Origin: JAGOPY01 sp964619555
Lineage (GTDB): Bacteria > Bacteroidota > Bacteroidia > Bacteroidales > JAGOPY01
Length of the DNA stretch: 64,000 bases
Direction: 5' to 3'
NCBI GenBank assembly: GCA_964619555.1
Contig: CAZUDV010000005.1
Coordinates: 62,001-126,000, forward strand
Made by a program: the position numbers and the translations under genes. Below the pieces are notes generated by a model. It ran no database searches and was not told the origin of the DNA. It saw only the letters and a list, made by a program, of their open reading frames with translations. Of the stretch, positions 25,727 to 35,200 are shown in pieces; position 1 is the stretch's first letter, and each line of letters opens with the position of its first letter.

Positions 25727-26791
25727 ATGGAAGCATATATCCGGGGTATAGGGAATATTTCACCGCAGAAGACCTTCGATAACAGCTCCTTCCTGGATGA
25801 AATCCGGGTTTATCATCAAGCCCGGTTGCAGGCAGTTGAACCCGATTATAAAAACTATATCAAGCCCATCCAGCTCCGGCGCATGAGCCGCCTGCTTAAA
25901 ATGGGCGTGACCGCTGCCGGGATAAGCCTGCATGACGCTGGTGTCGAAAAGCCAGATGCCATTATTACGGGTACGGGACTGGGAATGATGGAGGAAACCG
26001 AAAAGTTCCTCACCGGCATGCTGGATAACCAGGAGCGGCTCCTGAACCCCACCGCCTTCATACAGTCGACGCACAACACCGTGGGAGCCTATATTGCCGT
26101 CATGCTGGGATGCAATAACTACAACCTGACCTATGTGCATGGCCCGGTCTCGTTTGAAAATGCCCTCCTGGACAGCCTGATGTGGCTCGAAGAAAAACCT
26201 TCAGGCAAGGTGCTGGCCGGAGGAATTGAAGAAATCACCGAAGACCATTTTAAAGTGACCGATACGATGGGCTTCTGGAAAAAGGGAGAGATCGACACGA
26301 TGGAGCTGATAAGAGACAGGCAACCTGGGACCATTGCCGGGGAAGGAGCCACTTTCTTCCTGCTCTCGAAAGAGAAGGATCCGGAGAATTATGCCCGGAT
26401 CCGGGGGATTTCCACCAGGTTCAATCCTCAAAAAAGTGAAATCCTGGCCGATTTTATCCCTGACTTCCTGGAAGCACATGGCCTGGACATGGCCGATATC
26501 GATTTAATAATCCTGGGTTATAACGGGGATCCGGAATTGGATGGGGTATACGGCAACATCAGGCAAATAACCGAAAATGTGCCGCTGGGATGGTTCAAGC
26601 ACCTTTGCGGGGAGCATTACCTGGCTTCTTCCTTTGCCCTCTGGCTGGCGGCCAGGATTGCCAAAAGTGGAAATGTGCCGAAGGCTGTCATGACGGAAAG
26701 CGGCGAGGGGCCGGCCAATCCCAGAAATATCCTGATCCATAATCATCAGAAAAATGTCCATCATTCGCTGATGCTCGTCTCATCATGCTGA
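25727..26791 (+). CDS. Chain-length-factor-like ketosynthase partner
   Basis: 354 residues. KS-like fold signatures (ISPQKTFDN, RRMSRLLKMGVTAAGISLHDAG, GTGLGMMEETEKFL) are present. In place of the catalytic Cys the segment reads HGPVSFENALLDSL, so no nucleophile is left. It should pair with the preceding KS and shape the tunnel that sets polyene length. The start follows the KS stop by one base, and its 3' end overlaps the deacetylase start by 7 bases, so all are co-expressed. Confidence 0.82.
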   Translation: MEAYIRGIGNISPQKTFDNSSFLDEIRVYHQARLQAVEPDYKNYIKPIQLRRMSRLLKMGVTAAGISLHDAGVEKPDAIITGTGLGMMEETEKFLTGMLDNQERLLNPTAFIQSTHNTVGAYIAVMLGCNNYNLTYVHGPVSFENALLDSLMWLEEKPSGKVLAGGIEEITEDHFKVTDTMGFWKKGEIDTMELIRDRQPGTIAGEGATFFLLSKEKDPENYARIRGISTRFNPQKSEILADFIPDFLEAHGLDMADIDLIILGYNGDPELDGVYGNIRQITENVPLGWFKHLCGEHYLASSFALWLAARIAKSGNVPKAVMTESGEGPANPRNILIHNHQKNVHHSLMLVSSC

Positions 26792-27564
26792 ATTTCTGGA
26801 ATACAACTTATGCCATGATCTTGTTGGCACTGGCCGTGCTGATATTGCTCCTGTCCGGTATCAGGCCGGGCTGGTATCCCTTGATATTCCTGGCTATCTG
26901 GCTGATCCTTCTGGTCTTAGGCTCGGTTAAAATCTGCATGAACTTCTATATTAAGGCTTTCTGCAAAGGAAAGACTGACGAAAAAATCATCTCCCTCACT
27001 TTTGATGATGGCCCGGACCCCGACATTACACCGCGAATCCTGGAAATATTAAAGAAGCACGATATCAAGGCGGCCTTCTTCCCGGTGGGTATGAGAGCCG
27101 AAAAATTTCCCGATCTGGTAAAACGAATTGAAGACGAGGGACATGTACTCGGCGTTCACAGTTTCTCGCATGACTTTTTCTTCGATTTGTTCAGTCGAAA
27201 AAAAATGGAGCGGGATTTGTTGCTGGCGGGGAAAAGTGTGACAGTGGAAGGGTGGAAAGGTGGGAGGGTGGAAAAGGGGATGCTGTTTCGGCCGCCGTAT
27301 GGGGTAACGAACCCGACTGTTTCATATGTTGCCGGGAAACTGGGATACCGCGTGATCGGATGGTCCGTGAGGAGCCTGGACACCACCCTGAAAGATCCGC
27401 GTAAAGTGGCTGAAAGGATGAACAGGCGATTGCACCCGGGGGCCGTGGTACTGATGCACGATACCCGGAAAGATTTGCCTTCGATTTTGGAAGAAGTGCT
27501 TAAAAACGCATCGGGGAACGGATACCGGATGGTGGGATTGGAGGAGATGATGGAGAAGAAATAA
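26785..27564 (+). CDS. Polysaccharide deacetylase (NodB/CE4 family)
   Basis: 259 residues. Two N-terminal hydrophobic stretches (MILLALAVLILLLSGI, PLIFLAIWLILLVLGSV) anchor it in the membrane. The metal-binding TFDDGPDPD and HSFSHDF motifs, FRPPYG and the final LMHD are intact, so it is probably an active deacylase. A microrepeat (27244-27280) adds residues such as EGWKGGRVEKG between the second and third motifs. In this cluster it may deacylate an amino-containing intermediate rather than a polysaccharide; this is inference. The start overlaps the previous stop by 7 bases. Confidence 0.85.
   Translation: MLNFWNTTYAMILLALAVLILLLSGIRPGWYPLIFLAIWLILLVLGSVKICMNFYIKAFCKGKTDEKIISLTFDDGPDPDITPRILEILKKHDIKAAFFPVGMRAEKFPDLVKRIEDEGHVLGVHSFSHDFFFDLFSRKKMERDLLLAGKSVTVEGWKGGRVEKGMLFRPPYGVTNPTVSYVAGKLGYRVIGWSVRSLDTTLKDPRKVAERMNRRLHPGAVVLMHDTRKDLPSILEEVLKNASGNGYRMVGLEEMMEKK
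27244..27280. repeat. GGTGG/GGGTGG microrepeat inside the deacetylase gene
   Basis: Units of the form GTGGAAGG, GTGGAAAGG and GGTGGAAAAG follow each other in frame between conserved motifs. They encode Trp/Gly/Lys-rich residues not expected in CE4 enzymes. Confidence 0.55.
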
Positions 27565-27646
27565 TGTGGTATGTAATATGTGGTATGTACTAAGTGGTCA
27601 AATTATTTCACAATCCTTAATAATTACCACATACGACATACCACAT
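27565..27646. repeat. TGTGGTATGT microrepeat with inverted copies
   Basis: TGTGGTATGT at 27565-27574 and 27580-27589 faces ACATACCACA at 27637-27646 and ACCACAT nearby. The arms could form a hairpin after the deacetylase stop and may end its transcript. Confidence 0.65.
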
Positions 27647-27667
27647 AACATAAAATAAACAAATAAA

Positions 27668-28126
27668 GTGAAGTTAATAGTACTATTGCTGATTATTCTG
27701 TCCATGGCCGTTCCTCAACCTGGCAGCTACTGTCTTACGGTCAGGGTGAACAACATCAAACCGGTGAAGGGGGAACTTTTCATTGCATTGCATCAGAGGC
27801 CGGAGTATTTCAACATCCCCGACAGCGCCCTGATGAAGCGCAAAGTAACTATTGATGCGGATAGCGAGACGGTTGTGTTCAAAAATGTCCCGGCTGGTAA
27901 ATATGCCCTTGCCGTATACCAGGATGAAAACCTGAATGGAGCAATGGATGTGAACGAAATAGGAATCCCAAAGGAAAGTTACGCATTTTCAGGAAAACAA
28001 AAAGGTCCGGGAAAGCCCAAATTTGAAGAAGCGGCATTTGAATTGACGGGGAATGATACGCTCATCTTAAAAATGGTGCATAAACCCGTTCCTCCGCCAA
28101 AAAAGGATGGCGGAAAAGATCAGTAG
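27668..28126 (+). CDS. DUF2141 family exported protein
   Basis: 152 residues with a GTG start. Signal peptide (LIVLLLIILSMAVPQPG), then the DUF2141 core: LTVRVNNIKPVKGELFIALHQ, VVFKNVPAGKYALAVYQDENLNGAMD with an acidic, calcium-like loop, and NEIGIPKESYAFSG. Proteins of this family are small periplasmic or surface beta-proteins of unknown role. It is close before the LolA-like gene (9 bases), so probably an operon. No ATG fits the frame upstream. Confidence 0.8.
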   Translation: MKLIVLLLIILSMAVPQPGSYCLTVRVNNIKPVKGELFIALHQRPEYFNIPDSALMKRKVTIDADSETVVFKNVPAGKYALAVYQDENLNGAMDVNEIGIPKESYAFSGKQKGPGKPKFEEAAFELTGNDTLILKMVHKPVPPPKKDGGKDQ

Positions 28127-28135
28127 ATTTTGACC

Positions 28136-28768
28136 ATGAAAAGAACAGTCATATTCTTCATGCTGGCGGCAGCCCTGACCGCCTCAGCCCAGGATCCGGG
28201 CGCCAGGCCCCTGGAGGATCCGGCCAGCGCCATTGAGAAAGTAAATGCTTACTCGCAGAAGTCCAACACCATCACCGCCGATTTCACACAGGAAAAAGAA
28301 ATGAGTTTCATGCAGGAAACCGTGGTTTCCAGGGGCAGGTTCTATTTTCAAAAAGAGAAAATGCTCCGTTGGGAATACACGGAACCATTCGAATACGCCA
28401 TCATCCTCCGCAACAATCGCATTCGTATTCTCGACGAGGGGAAGATCAAGGATTTCGATGCAGGATCGAACCGAATGTTCACTGAGATCGGGGAGATCAT
28501 GAGCGGAATGGTGAATGGCACATTGCTTCATAGTGATAAATTCCGGACCAGATGGTTCGAATCAGAGGAGCAATATATCGTGGAACTGACCCCTGTGGGT
28601 ACGGCCATGCAAGATTACCTTTCGGCGATTATTTTGCTGCTCAGCAAGAAGGATTTTTCCGTAGATGGACTGAAGATGGTGGAGAAAACCGGCGACTATA
28701 CCAGGATCACTTTCCATGACAAGAAATTCAATGAAACGATCCCTGCAAGTATATTTAATGTCGATTAG
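28136..28768 (+). CDS. LolA-like outer-membrane carrier protein
   Basis: 210 residues from the ATG at 28136. Signal peptide (FFMLAAALTASAQ) and the LolA features: ITADFTQEKEM, SRGRFYFQKEKMLRWEYTEPFEYAIIL and the later strand IITFH-like segments. LolA-type proteins carry hydrophobic lipoproteins or lipids through the periplasm. In aryl-polyene and flexirubin clusters they are thought to help deliver the pigment to the outer membrane. Its last bases overlap the start of the next gene. Confidence 0.83.
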   Translation: MKRTVIFFMLAAALTASAQDPGARPLEDPASAIEKVNAYSQKSNTITADFTQEKEMSFMQETVVSRGRFYFQKEKMLRWEYTEPFEYAIILRNNRIRILDEGKIKDFDAGSNRMFTEIGEIMSGMVNGTLLHSDKFRTRWFESEEQYIVELTPVGTAMQDYLSAIILLLSKKDFSVDGLKMVEKTGDYTRITFHDKKFNETIPASIFNVD

Positions 28769-29222
28769 CCTGCTGGTCCTGGCTTTCGGATCGACCATGG
28801 CCCAGGAGAAGGTAACCTGCAAGGCGGAAGTGGCCTTCCACGGGCAGGAACTGACCGGGCTGATGATGTTCAAGCAGGTATCTGAAGATACCGTGCGGTT
28901 CGCCTTTTACAATGAACTGGGAATGAGTTATGTGGAAGGGAGCATTTCAGTTGGCAGTTCGCAGTTGGCAGTTCGCAGTTCGCAGTTGGCAGATCGCAGT
29001 TCGCAGTTGGCAGTTCGCAGCCAGGTGGAAATTGTGCAGATTTCTGAATTCCTTGATTACAAATCCTTCCGGAGGTATTTTGAAAAGGGATTGAATTCAT
29101 TTTTGTGGGACAAGAAGGAGGAGAAACTAATTTTGCCGGTGAATGAAAATGAGAAGATAGAAATAACGAGAATCTATCAAAGAGGTGGTAAATTTGTATT
29201 CAGATTGCGTCTTTCTGAGTAA
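28731..29222 (+). CDS. Small exported protein with in-frame microrepeat, unknown
   Basis: 163 residues from the ATG at 28731 (MKRSLQVYLMSISLLVLAFGSTMAQ, a signal peptide); this overlaps the LolA-like gene by 38 bases. After KVTCKAEVAFHGQELTGLMMF the chain has an abnormal stretch of about 24 residues (repeated SSQLAVR or SSQLADR), coded by a GCAGTT-type repeat, and then EIVQISEFLDYKSFRRYF. The flanking parts look like one beta-rich domain, so the insert probably sits in a loop. Function unknown; position suggests help in pigment transport or assembly. Confidence 0.65.
   Translation: MKRSLQVYLMSISLLVLAFGSTMAQEKVTCKAEVAFHGQELTGLMMFKQVSEDTVRFAFYNELGMSYVEGSISVGSSQLAVRSSQLADRSSQLAVRSQVEIVQISEFLDYKSFRRYFEKGLNSFLWDKKEEKLILPVNENEKIEITRIYQRGGKFVFRLRLSE
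28948..29020. repeat. In-frame CAGTTGGCAGTTCG microrepeat
   Basis: About five partial copies of GCAGTTGGCAGTTC and related units keep the frame open and code a repeated SSQLAVR-like peptide. Confidence 0.85.
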
Positions 29223-29327
29223 TAATGGGACACGGATGACACAGATGAAACGGATTTTCGCGGAAACATGAAATATCAATCTAATGTCTCGAACGAAGTG
29301 AGCTAATGTCTACCTAATGTCCGCTTA
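29223..29327. repeat. Mixed microrepeats before the hotdog gene
   Basis: ACACGGATGACACAGATG-like repeats (about 29228-29255) are followed by several TAATGT units (about 29283-29333); the last supplies the ATG of the next gene. Confidence 0.65.
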
Positions 29328-29708
29328 ATGTTAAAATTATACTCATTTAACAACCTTCAAAGCACCTCCACCACATTCCGGGTGGAGGTCTGCTTCGATC
29401 CCACGCATCCGGTTTTCGCCGGGCATTTCCCCGGTCATCCTTTAGTACCCGGCGTTTTCCTGGTTGATATCCTGACCTCAGCCGTTTCAGCAATCATAGG
29501 AAAACCGGTCGTCCTGAAAGAAAGTACTAACCTCAAATTCGTGAATATGATCGATCCCGGCAAGCACGGCTCTGTAATGATAGAGGGTGCGATTGAATTA
29601 CAAAAGGATGAAAATTATAAGGTTGACGCAACAATCCGGCAGGGAGAGTTGTTGTTTGCTAAAATGAAAGGGATGAGGTTTCAAAATCCAGATCCAAAAA
29701 ATACCTGA
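29328..29708 (+). CDS. FabZ-like hotdog dehydratase
   Basis: 126 residues. The FabZ/FabA signature is clear: His33 in FAGHFPGHPLVPGVFLVDIL, with Asp47 at the position normally held by Glu (14 residues on). The change from Glu to Asp could lower or alter activity. It should act on 3-hydroxyacyl-ACPs in pigment synthesis, as a second dehydratase beside the ApeP-like one. The ATG lies in a TAATGT repeat, so the original start may have been different, but the family N-terminus is roughly complete. Confidence 0.8.
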   Translation: MLKLYSFNNLQSTSTTFRVEVCFDPTHPVFAGHFPGHPLVPGVFLVDILTSAVSAIIGKPVVLKESTNLKFVNMIDPGKHGSVMIEGAIELQKDENYKVDATIRQGELLFAKMKGMRFQNPDPKNT

Positions 29709-29752
29709 CGACTAACAACTAACGACTTACGACTTACGACTAACAACTTTCA
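29704..29752. repeat. ACGACTAACAACT microrepeat
   Basis: Units such as GACTAACAACTAACGACTTACGACT follow the dehydratase stop and precede the haem-protein promoter. Confidence 0.6.
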
Positions 29753-29753
29753 T

Positions 29754-29761
29754 TATCTTTG
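29754..29761 (+). promoter_or_regulatory. Putative -7 box for the haem-binding pair
   Basis: TATCTTTG, 31 bases before the ATG at 29793. Confidence 0.45.
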
Positions 29762-29792
29762 TCATCAAACTAACCAATTAACAACAATCATC

Positions 29793-30188
29793 ATGAAAAA
29801 ACTTTTTTTCCCCGGTATTACCATGTTATTTGCCGTACTGGCCCTGATGGCCTTCACCTATCCTTCGTTCAATGATCCACAGGACAAACCCGTTTCGAGC
29901 TTCCCTGAAGACGTGCAAAAGGTCATTCAAAACTCCTGCTACGATTGCCATACCGATGCGGCTTCCAATGCCAAGGCCAAGTTGAAACTGAATTTCGACA
30001 AGTGGGGCGAGCTTTCCGATGCGAAAAAGATCGGTAAGATGGAGGCTATCCATGAAGTGATCCAGAAAGGCGACATGCCTCCTGGCAAGTACCTGGAGAA
30101 AAAACCGGACGCTGCATTAGATGCCGATCAGAAGTCGCTGGTGGAAAAGTGGGTGACCGAAGAAACGAAAAAACTGATGGGAGAATGA
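29793..30188 (+). CDS. Haem-binding domain protein, first of pair
   Basis: 131 residues. Signal peptide or anchor (GITMLFAVLALMAFTYPS), then one c-type haem site CYDCH (residues 49-53) and the pattern of the Haem_bd domain (LNFDKWGELSDAKKIGKMEAIHEVIQKGDMPPGKYL), in which the Met may act as an axial ligand. It is exported. Its stop overlaps the next start by 4 bases. The role in or beside the pigment cluster is unknown; electron transfer or oxygen sensing are guesses. Confidence 0.85.
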   Translation: MKKLFFPGITMLFAVLALMAFTYPSFNDPQDKPVSSFPEDVQKVIQNSCYDCHTDAASNAKAKLKLNFDKWGELSDAKKIGKMEAIHEVIQKGDMPPGKYLEKKPDAALDADQKSLVEKWVTEETKKLMGE

Positions 30189-30655
30189 AGAAAATCTGGA
30201 AGATAATCATCACAGCAGTCGTTGTCGTGCTCGTGGGCATTCAATTCATCCGCCCGGAGAAGAACGATAACCTCGTAAATCCGCAGAACGACATTGTATT
30301 TCACCTGCAAGTACCGTCAGATGTGAAAAAGAAGCTGGTGGACGCCTGTTACGACTGTCATTCCAACAAGACGAGGTACCCCTTTTATAACAACATAGCC
30401 CCGGTTTCCTGGATGATGGCCCGGCATGTGAAAGAGGGCAAAGCGCATTTGAATTTTTCGGAATGGGGCACCATGGACAAGAAGCAGCAGCTAAAATATC
30501 TCACCGAGATCTGTGAGGTGATCACCGAGGGATCGATGCCTCTGAAGGGCTATAAAATGATGCACAGCAGCGCGGTGATCGATCCCGGCCAGCTCGAGGC
30601 CATCTGCGCCTGGACGGAGCAGGCCGGGGAGGAATTGTTGGGGAAGCGGGATTGA
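30185..30655 (+). CDS. Haem-binding domain protein, second of pair
   Basis: 156 residues from the ATG at 30185, overlapping the previous stop. N-terminal membrane helix (IIITAVVVVLVGIQFI), haem site CYDCH at 55-59 followed by NKTRYPFYNNIAPVSWMMARHV, then FSEWGTMDKKQQLKYLTEICEVI and MPLKGYKMMH. This is the membrane-anchored form of the Haem_bd family. The two genes form a small unit with one promoter, set inside the pigment cluster. Confidence 0.87.
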   Translation: MKKIWKIIITAVVVVLVGIQFIRPEKNDNLVNPQNDIVFHLQVPSDVKKKLVDACYDCHSNKTRYPFYNNIAPVSWMMARHVKEGKAHLNFSEWGTMDKKQQLKYLTEICEVITEGSMPLKGYKMMHSSAVIDPGQLEAICAWTEQAGEELLGKRD

Positions 30656-30985
30656 ATTCACATTTATTCTTGTTTAAGATTCTATAATTGTCCCTTGTCT
30701 CCATTTCCTGACAATCACTAAAAGGAACATTATTATCTATAACCTCCTCCTGTAAAATCGGACAATCGTTAAATAGAGTTTCCAGGCGATAACAAGTATT
30801 AATTTTAAACTCAGAAAATTGCCTATGAAACGATCAAAATTCGCAGAATCCATATCTTTGATACCCCTTCCGGAGGGAGCATACTTTTTATCCCTCTCCC
30901 TGGAAGGATTGAACTTTGATGCCCGAAAAATCGTAATTAGGAATTAAAAAGACAGAACCTGGTCTGAATTTGGTTTGACCCTTGC
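30656..30985. other. 330-base gap; nothing recognisable
   Basis: AT-rich, many stops in every frame. CCTTCCGGAGGGAG and CCCTCTCCCTGGAAGG near 30865-30907 hint at a weak inverted repeat. No promoter box was identified. It separates the haem pair from the glycosyltransferase gene. Confidence 0.5.
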
Positions 30986-32185
30986 ATGTCCTTTGAACCA
31001 TCCCTGACATCTGCCCCGCCGGGAATATGTGTCCTGATCCCGACCTACAACAATGCCGCGACACTGGAAAAAGTGATCCGCGGCGTGCTGAAGCATACGG
31101 GCCATGTCATCGTCATCAACGACGGCTCCACTGATCATACCCGGGAGATCACGGCAAAATTCACGGAGATCGATGCCATCCACCTGCCCAAAAACAAGGG
31201 TAAAGGCTTTGCCATCCGGGCGGGATTCAAGGAAGCGCTGCGCCGGGGATTCGATTACGCCATCACCATAGATTCGGATGGCCAGCACCTGCCGGAAGAC
31301 CTCCCGAAATTCGTCGGGAAGGTTCAACAGGAACCGGACTCGCTCATCATCGGCGCCCGCGACATGGAACAGGCGGGCATTCCTGGAGGCAGCACTTTCG
31401 GGAATAAATTCTCCAACTTCTGGACCTGGGTGGAAACGGGTTACAAACTGCCGGATACGCAATCGGGTTACCGCCTTTACCCTGTCAGGCGCATGGCAAA
31501 AATGCGCTGGGTCACCCGACGGTTCGAATTCGAGATTGAAGTCATCATCCGTTCGGCCTGGAAAGGCATTCCGCTAACTTCCGTGCCGGTGAGCGTGGTC
31601 TACCCTCCGAAAGGCGAACGCATATCACACTTCCGGCCATTTACTGACTTCGCCCGGATCAGTGTCGTGAATACCGTACTGACGTTTCTGGCGCTGCTAT
31701 TCCACCGCCCCCGGATGCTCTATCGCCAGGTCAGGCATGAAAGCTTCCGCGACCTGATGCGCCGGTTGTTACTAAACCCTGAAGAATCGAATTTCAAGAA
31801 GGCAGCCTCGGTGGCGCTGGGCGTCTTCATGGGAATCGCACCGGTCTGGGGCTGGCAGATGGCCATCGCCCTTGGGTTGGCCTTCATCCTTCGGCTCAAT
31901 AAAGCCATTACGCTCATCGCTTCCAACATCAGCATCCCCCCCATGATCCCCTTCATCATTTTCGGAAGCTATGTCACCGGCGGTCTGGTGCTGGACAACC
32001 ATCAACCCCTCGACTTCTCCCCTGGACTCACCTTCGACTCGGTCAAGGACAACCTGCTGCAATATATCATCGGTGCTCTGGTCTTCGGCCTGGCCATGGG
32101 CCTACTGGCCGGCTTGCTCTCATGGCTGCTGCTGGCCGTTTTCAGGAAACACAGCCAAAGAGAATCTCCCGAAAAAAAGAAATAA
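30986..32185 (+). CDS. GT2 glycosyltransferase fused to DUF2062 membrane domain
   Basis: 399 residues. Residues 10-230 are a family 2 glycosyltransferase (VLIPTYNNAATLEK, VINDGSTDHT, TIDSDGQHLPEDL, TQSGYRLYP), a fold that uses nucleotide- or polyprenyl-activated sugars. Residues about 265-390 are a DUF2062 membrane domain (VALGVFMGIAPVWGWQMAIALGLAFIL, PPMIPFIIFGSY). This fusion recurs, from memory, in aryl-polyene and flexirubin clusters. It may add a sugar or a phospho-group to the pigment or its carrier. It lies 77 bases upstream of the exporter fusion gene. Confidence 0.85.
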   Translation: MSFEPSLTSAPPGICVLIPTYNNAATLEKVIRGVLKHTGHVIVINDGSTDHTREITAKFTEIDAIHLPKNKGKGFAIRAGFKEALRRGFDYAITIDSDGQHLPEDLPKFVGKVQQEPDSLIIGARDMEQAGIPGGSTFGNKFSNFWTWVETGYKLPDTQSGYRLYPVRRMAKMRWVTRRFEFEIEVIIRSAWKGIPLTSVPVSVVYPPKGERISHFRPFTDFARISVVNTVLTFLALLFHRPRMLYRQVRHESFRDLMRRLLLNPEESNFKKAASVALGVFMGIAPVWGWQMAIALGLAFILRLNKAITLIASNISIPPMIPFIIFGSYVTGGLVLDNHQPLDFSPGLTFDSVKDNLLQYIIGALVFGLAMGLLAGLLSWLLLAVFRKHSQRESPEKKK

Positions 32186-32262
32186 TGTTAATTTCGCACA
32201 GCAGTTTGCAATTCAACATGAAACATTAAGCATTTACCCTCTAATCGTTCAGCCATTTCCTT

Positions 32263-35200
32263 ATGAGTCGTTTCTTCCTTTACTGGTACGATGTATTTAA
32301 CAGGCAAAGGCTTCTCTTTTTTCTATTCCTGGGGATCACCATTGGGCTTATTGTTTGGATTTCACTGAAAATTAAGCTGGTGGAAGACATTTCCAAAGTC
32401 CTGCCGCATAACGATAAAGTCGACAGTTATATGGAAGTGGTTAACCAGGCAGCATTCGCAGACGAATTGGTATTGTTCATCGGCCCGGCCGACCCGTCCG
32501 GCTCTGTCCCGCCCGGTGAACTGATGGATTATGCCTCAAGGATCGCTGATTCGGTAAGGGCCGGTCTTATGCCCGGATACGTCAGCCAGCTGAGGGACAG
32601 GGTGGACGAGGAAATGGTGAGCGGCATCTGGCAGGACATCCATGATAATCTGCCCATCTACCTCGACGACCGGGATTTCGCCCTGCTGGATTCCATGACC
32701 AGCCGGGCCTATATCGATCAGGCTATTCATAATGCTTATAAAAACCTCGTTTCCCCTGTTGGATTTGTATCGAAGGATTACATCCTGAAAGACCCTCTCG
32801 GGCTTACCAACCTGGGATTAAAGAAGATTGAGTCATTCAATGCCGATGACAGTTACCGGACAATGGACGGCTATGTCTTTTCCAGGGATATGAAATACCT
32901 GCTGATGTTTCTTTCCCCGGCACAAAAATCCACCGAAACCGATAAAAATGCTTACATCCTGAAAAAACTGGATAGTTTTTTTACTTCTGCCGGGAAGGAT
33001 TCTGACGGGAAGATCCAAGCAGGTTACTTCGGCTCCATGGCGGTGTCCGTGGCAAATGCCGGCCAGCTCAAGCGTGACATCATGCTGACCATGAGCCTGG
33101 CGGTGGTACTGCTTATCCTGTTTATAGGGTTCTACTTCGGTCATTTCGGAGTGGTCCCGTCCATTGTGCTCACCACGTTGATGAGCGCGGGGATGTCAGT
33201 GGCCGTGCTGTCGTTGATGGGCCGGGAGATCTCGGCCGTCAGCCTCGGGTTCGGTGCAGTTCTGTTAGGTATAGCGATTGCCTATGCCATCCATTACCTG
33301 AACCATCTTAAAGAGGAAGGCGATGGCCGGACGGTGATCCGGGAAATTGCACTGCCCATTGTGATCAGCAGTATCATTTCTTCCGGTGATTTCTTCACCT
33401 TGCTGCTGGTCAGGTCCGAAGCCGTTAAAGACCTGGGTTTGTTCGCCGGTTTCAGTATCCTGGCGGCCGGGTTGTTCAACCTCATTTTTCTTCCCCATAT
33501 CACCAGGAACATTGATTGGAAGCGGACCCGAATCACGTGGGTCAACCGCTCAGTGGTAAAGCTTGCCTCATACCCCATCGAGAACGTCAAGTGGGTGCCC
33601 GTCATGATCCTCCTGCTGACCGTGGTTTTCTACTTTACATCGAAAAGTGTCACCTTTGAAAGCGATATGACAGGCATGAGCCACATGCCGGAAATTTTGA
33701 AGGATGCGGAAAGGACGCTTGATGATATCAGCCAGTACACGTTGCGCTCGGTCTATGTGGTAACGAAAGGGTCAAGCCGCGACGACGCGCTTGAAAACAC
33801 CGGGAAGTTTCTTCAAAAGGTTGAAGCGCTGAAATCCGAAGGATTGGTGAAGAGATTCACGGCCATAACCGACCTGGCCATTCCGAAGAAACAGCAGGAG
33901 GAACGGGTGGAACGATGGAATCGGTACTGGACCCTTGAGAAGCAGGCCGAGGTGCGCAGGCTTATTGATAAAGCGTTGGCTGACAATGGATTTAGAGAGG
34001 GTGTGTTCGATGATTTTTGGAATAGGGGGACCCTTGGGGGGTTTAAACCCTTGGAGGGTTTCCTCACACCATACCTCTCCGAATCCCCAAACCTCACAAC
34101 CGTCACCACCATTCTCAAAGTACGTCAGGAAGACAAACCGGCCGTCTACAAAGCACTGAATGAGGAGACGGATTCGTTTGTCTTTGATAAACAGTTCCTG
34201 ACCAGTACCTTTATGGATATCCTGAACGAAGATTTTAACAAGTTGGTTATCATATCTTTGCTTATAGTCTTCCTGGTCCTGCTCCTCTCATACGGCCGTA
34301 TCGAACTGGCACTGATCACCTTTCTGCCTATGTTCATATCCTGGATCTGGACCCTAGGGATCATGGGAATTTTCGGAATTAAACTGAACATATTCAACAT
34401 CATCATTACTTCATTTGTCTTCGGCCTGGGGATAGATTACGCCCTGTTCTCCATTCAGGGTATGCTGCAACAGTATAAATACGGTCATGGCAATGTGAAC
34501 TCCTACCGGTCGTCCGTGCTGATGGACGCCATCACAACGCTGATCGGGCTTGGTGTGCTGGCCCTGGCCGTTCACCCCGCCCTGAGGTCCATGGCGTATG
34601 CGGCCATCATCGGTATCGTATCCGTCTGGTTCGTCACATGGAGCCTGGAACCGGTTCTCTTCCGATGGCTGGTCAGCACCGGCGGTAATAAACGACCCCT
34701 GCCGGTAACCTTTAAGGATTTCATTTTCGCAGTCCAATCGCTCCTGATTTTCGTTACGGGAAGTATCATGCTCCTGGTCTATGGATTTATTATCTTTCGG
34801 ATTTTCCGTGTGAAAAGGGGCCCGCTGAAATCCTTCTTCCACTGGGGAATGATGGCCACTTCACGGTTCCTGATCTATTCGAATTTCCTTTCTAAAAAAA
34901 ACATCATAGGAAAAAAAGAAGCCGATCTCACTAAACCTGCCGTCCTTATCGCCAACCACCAGTCGCACATCGATATTGCCCTGGTGCTGATGGAACATCC
35001 GAAACTCCTGGAACTTACCAACGACCGCGTTCAGAACAGTTTCCTGTATGGCCCGTTGGTGAAAATGGCTGAATTTTACGCTGTTTCCGATGGTATGGAA
35101 ACACTTTCGGCAAAGCTGAAAAAGAATTTCGAAGAAGGTTATTCCGTACTGGTCTTCCCGGAAGGTACCCGATCACCCGATACGCATATTCAACGCTTCC

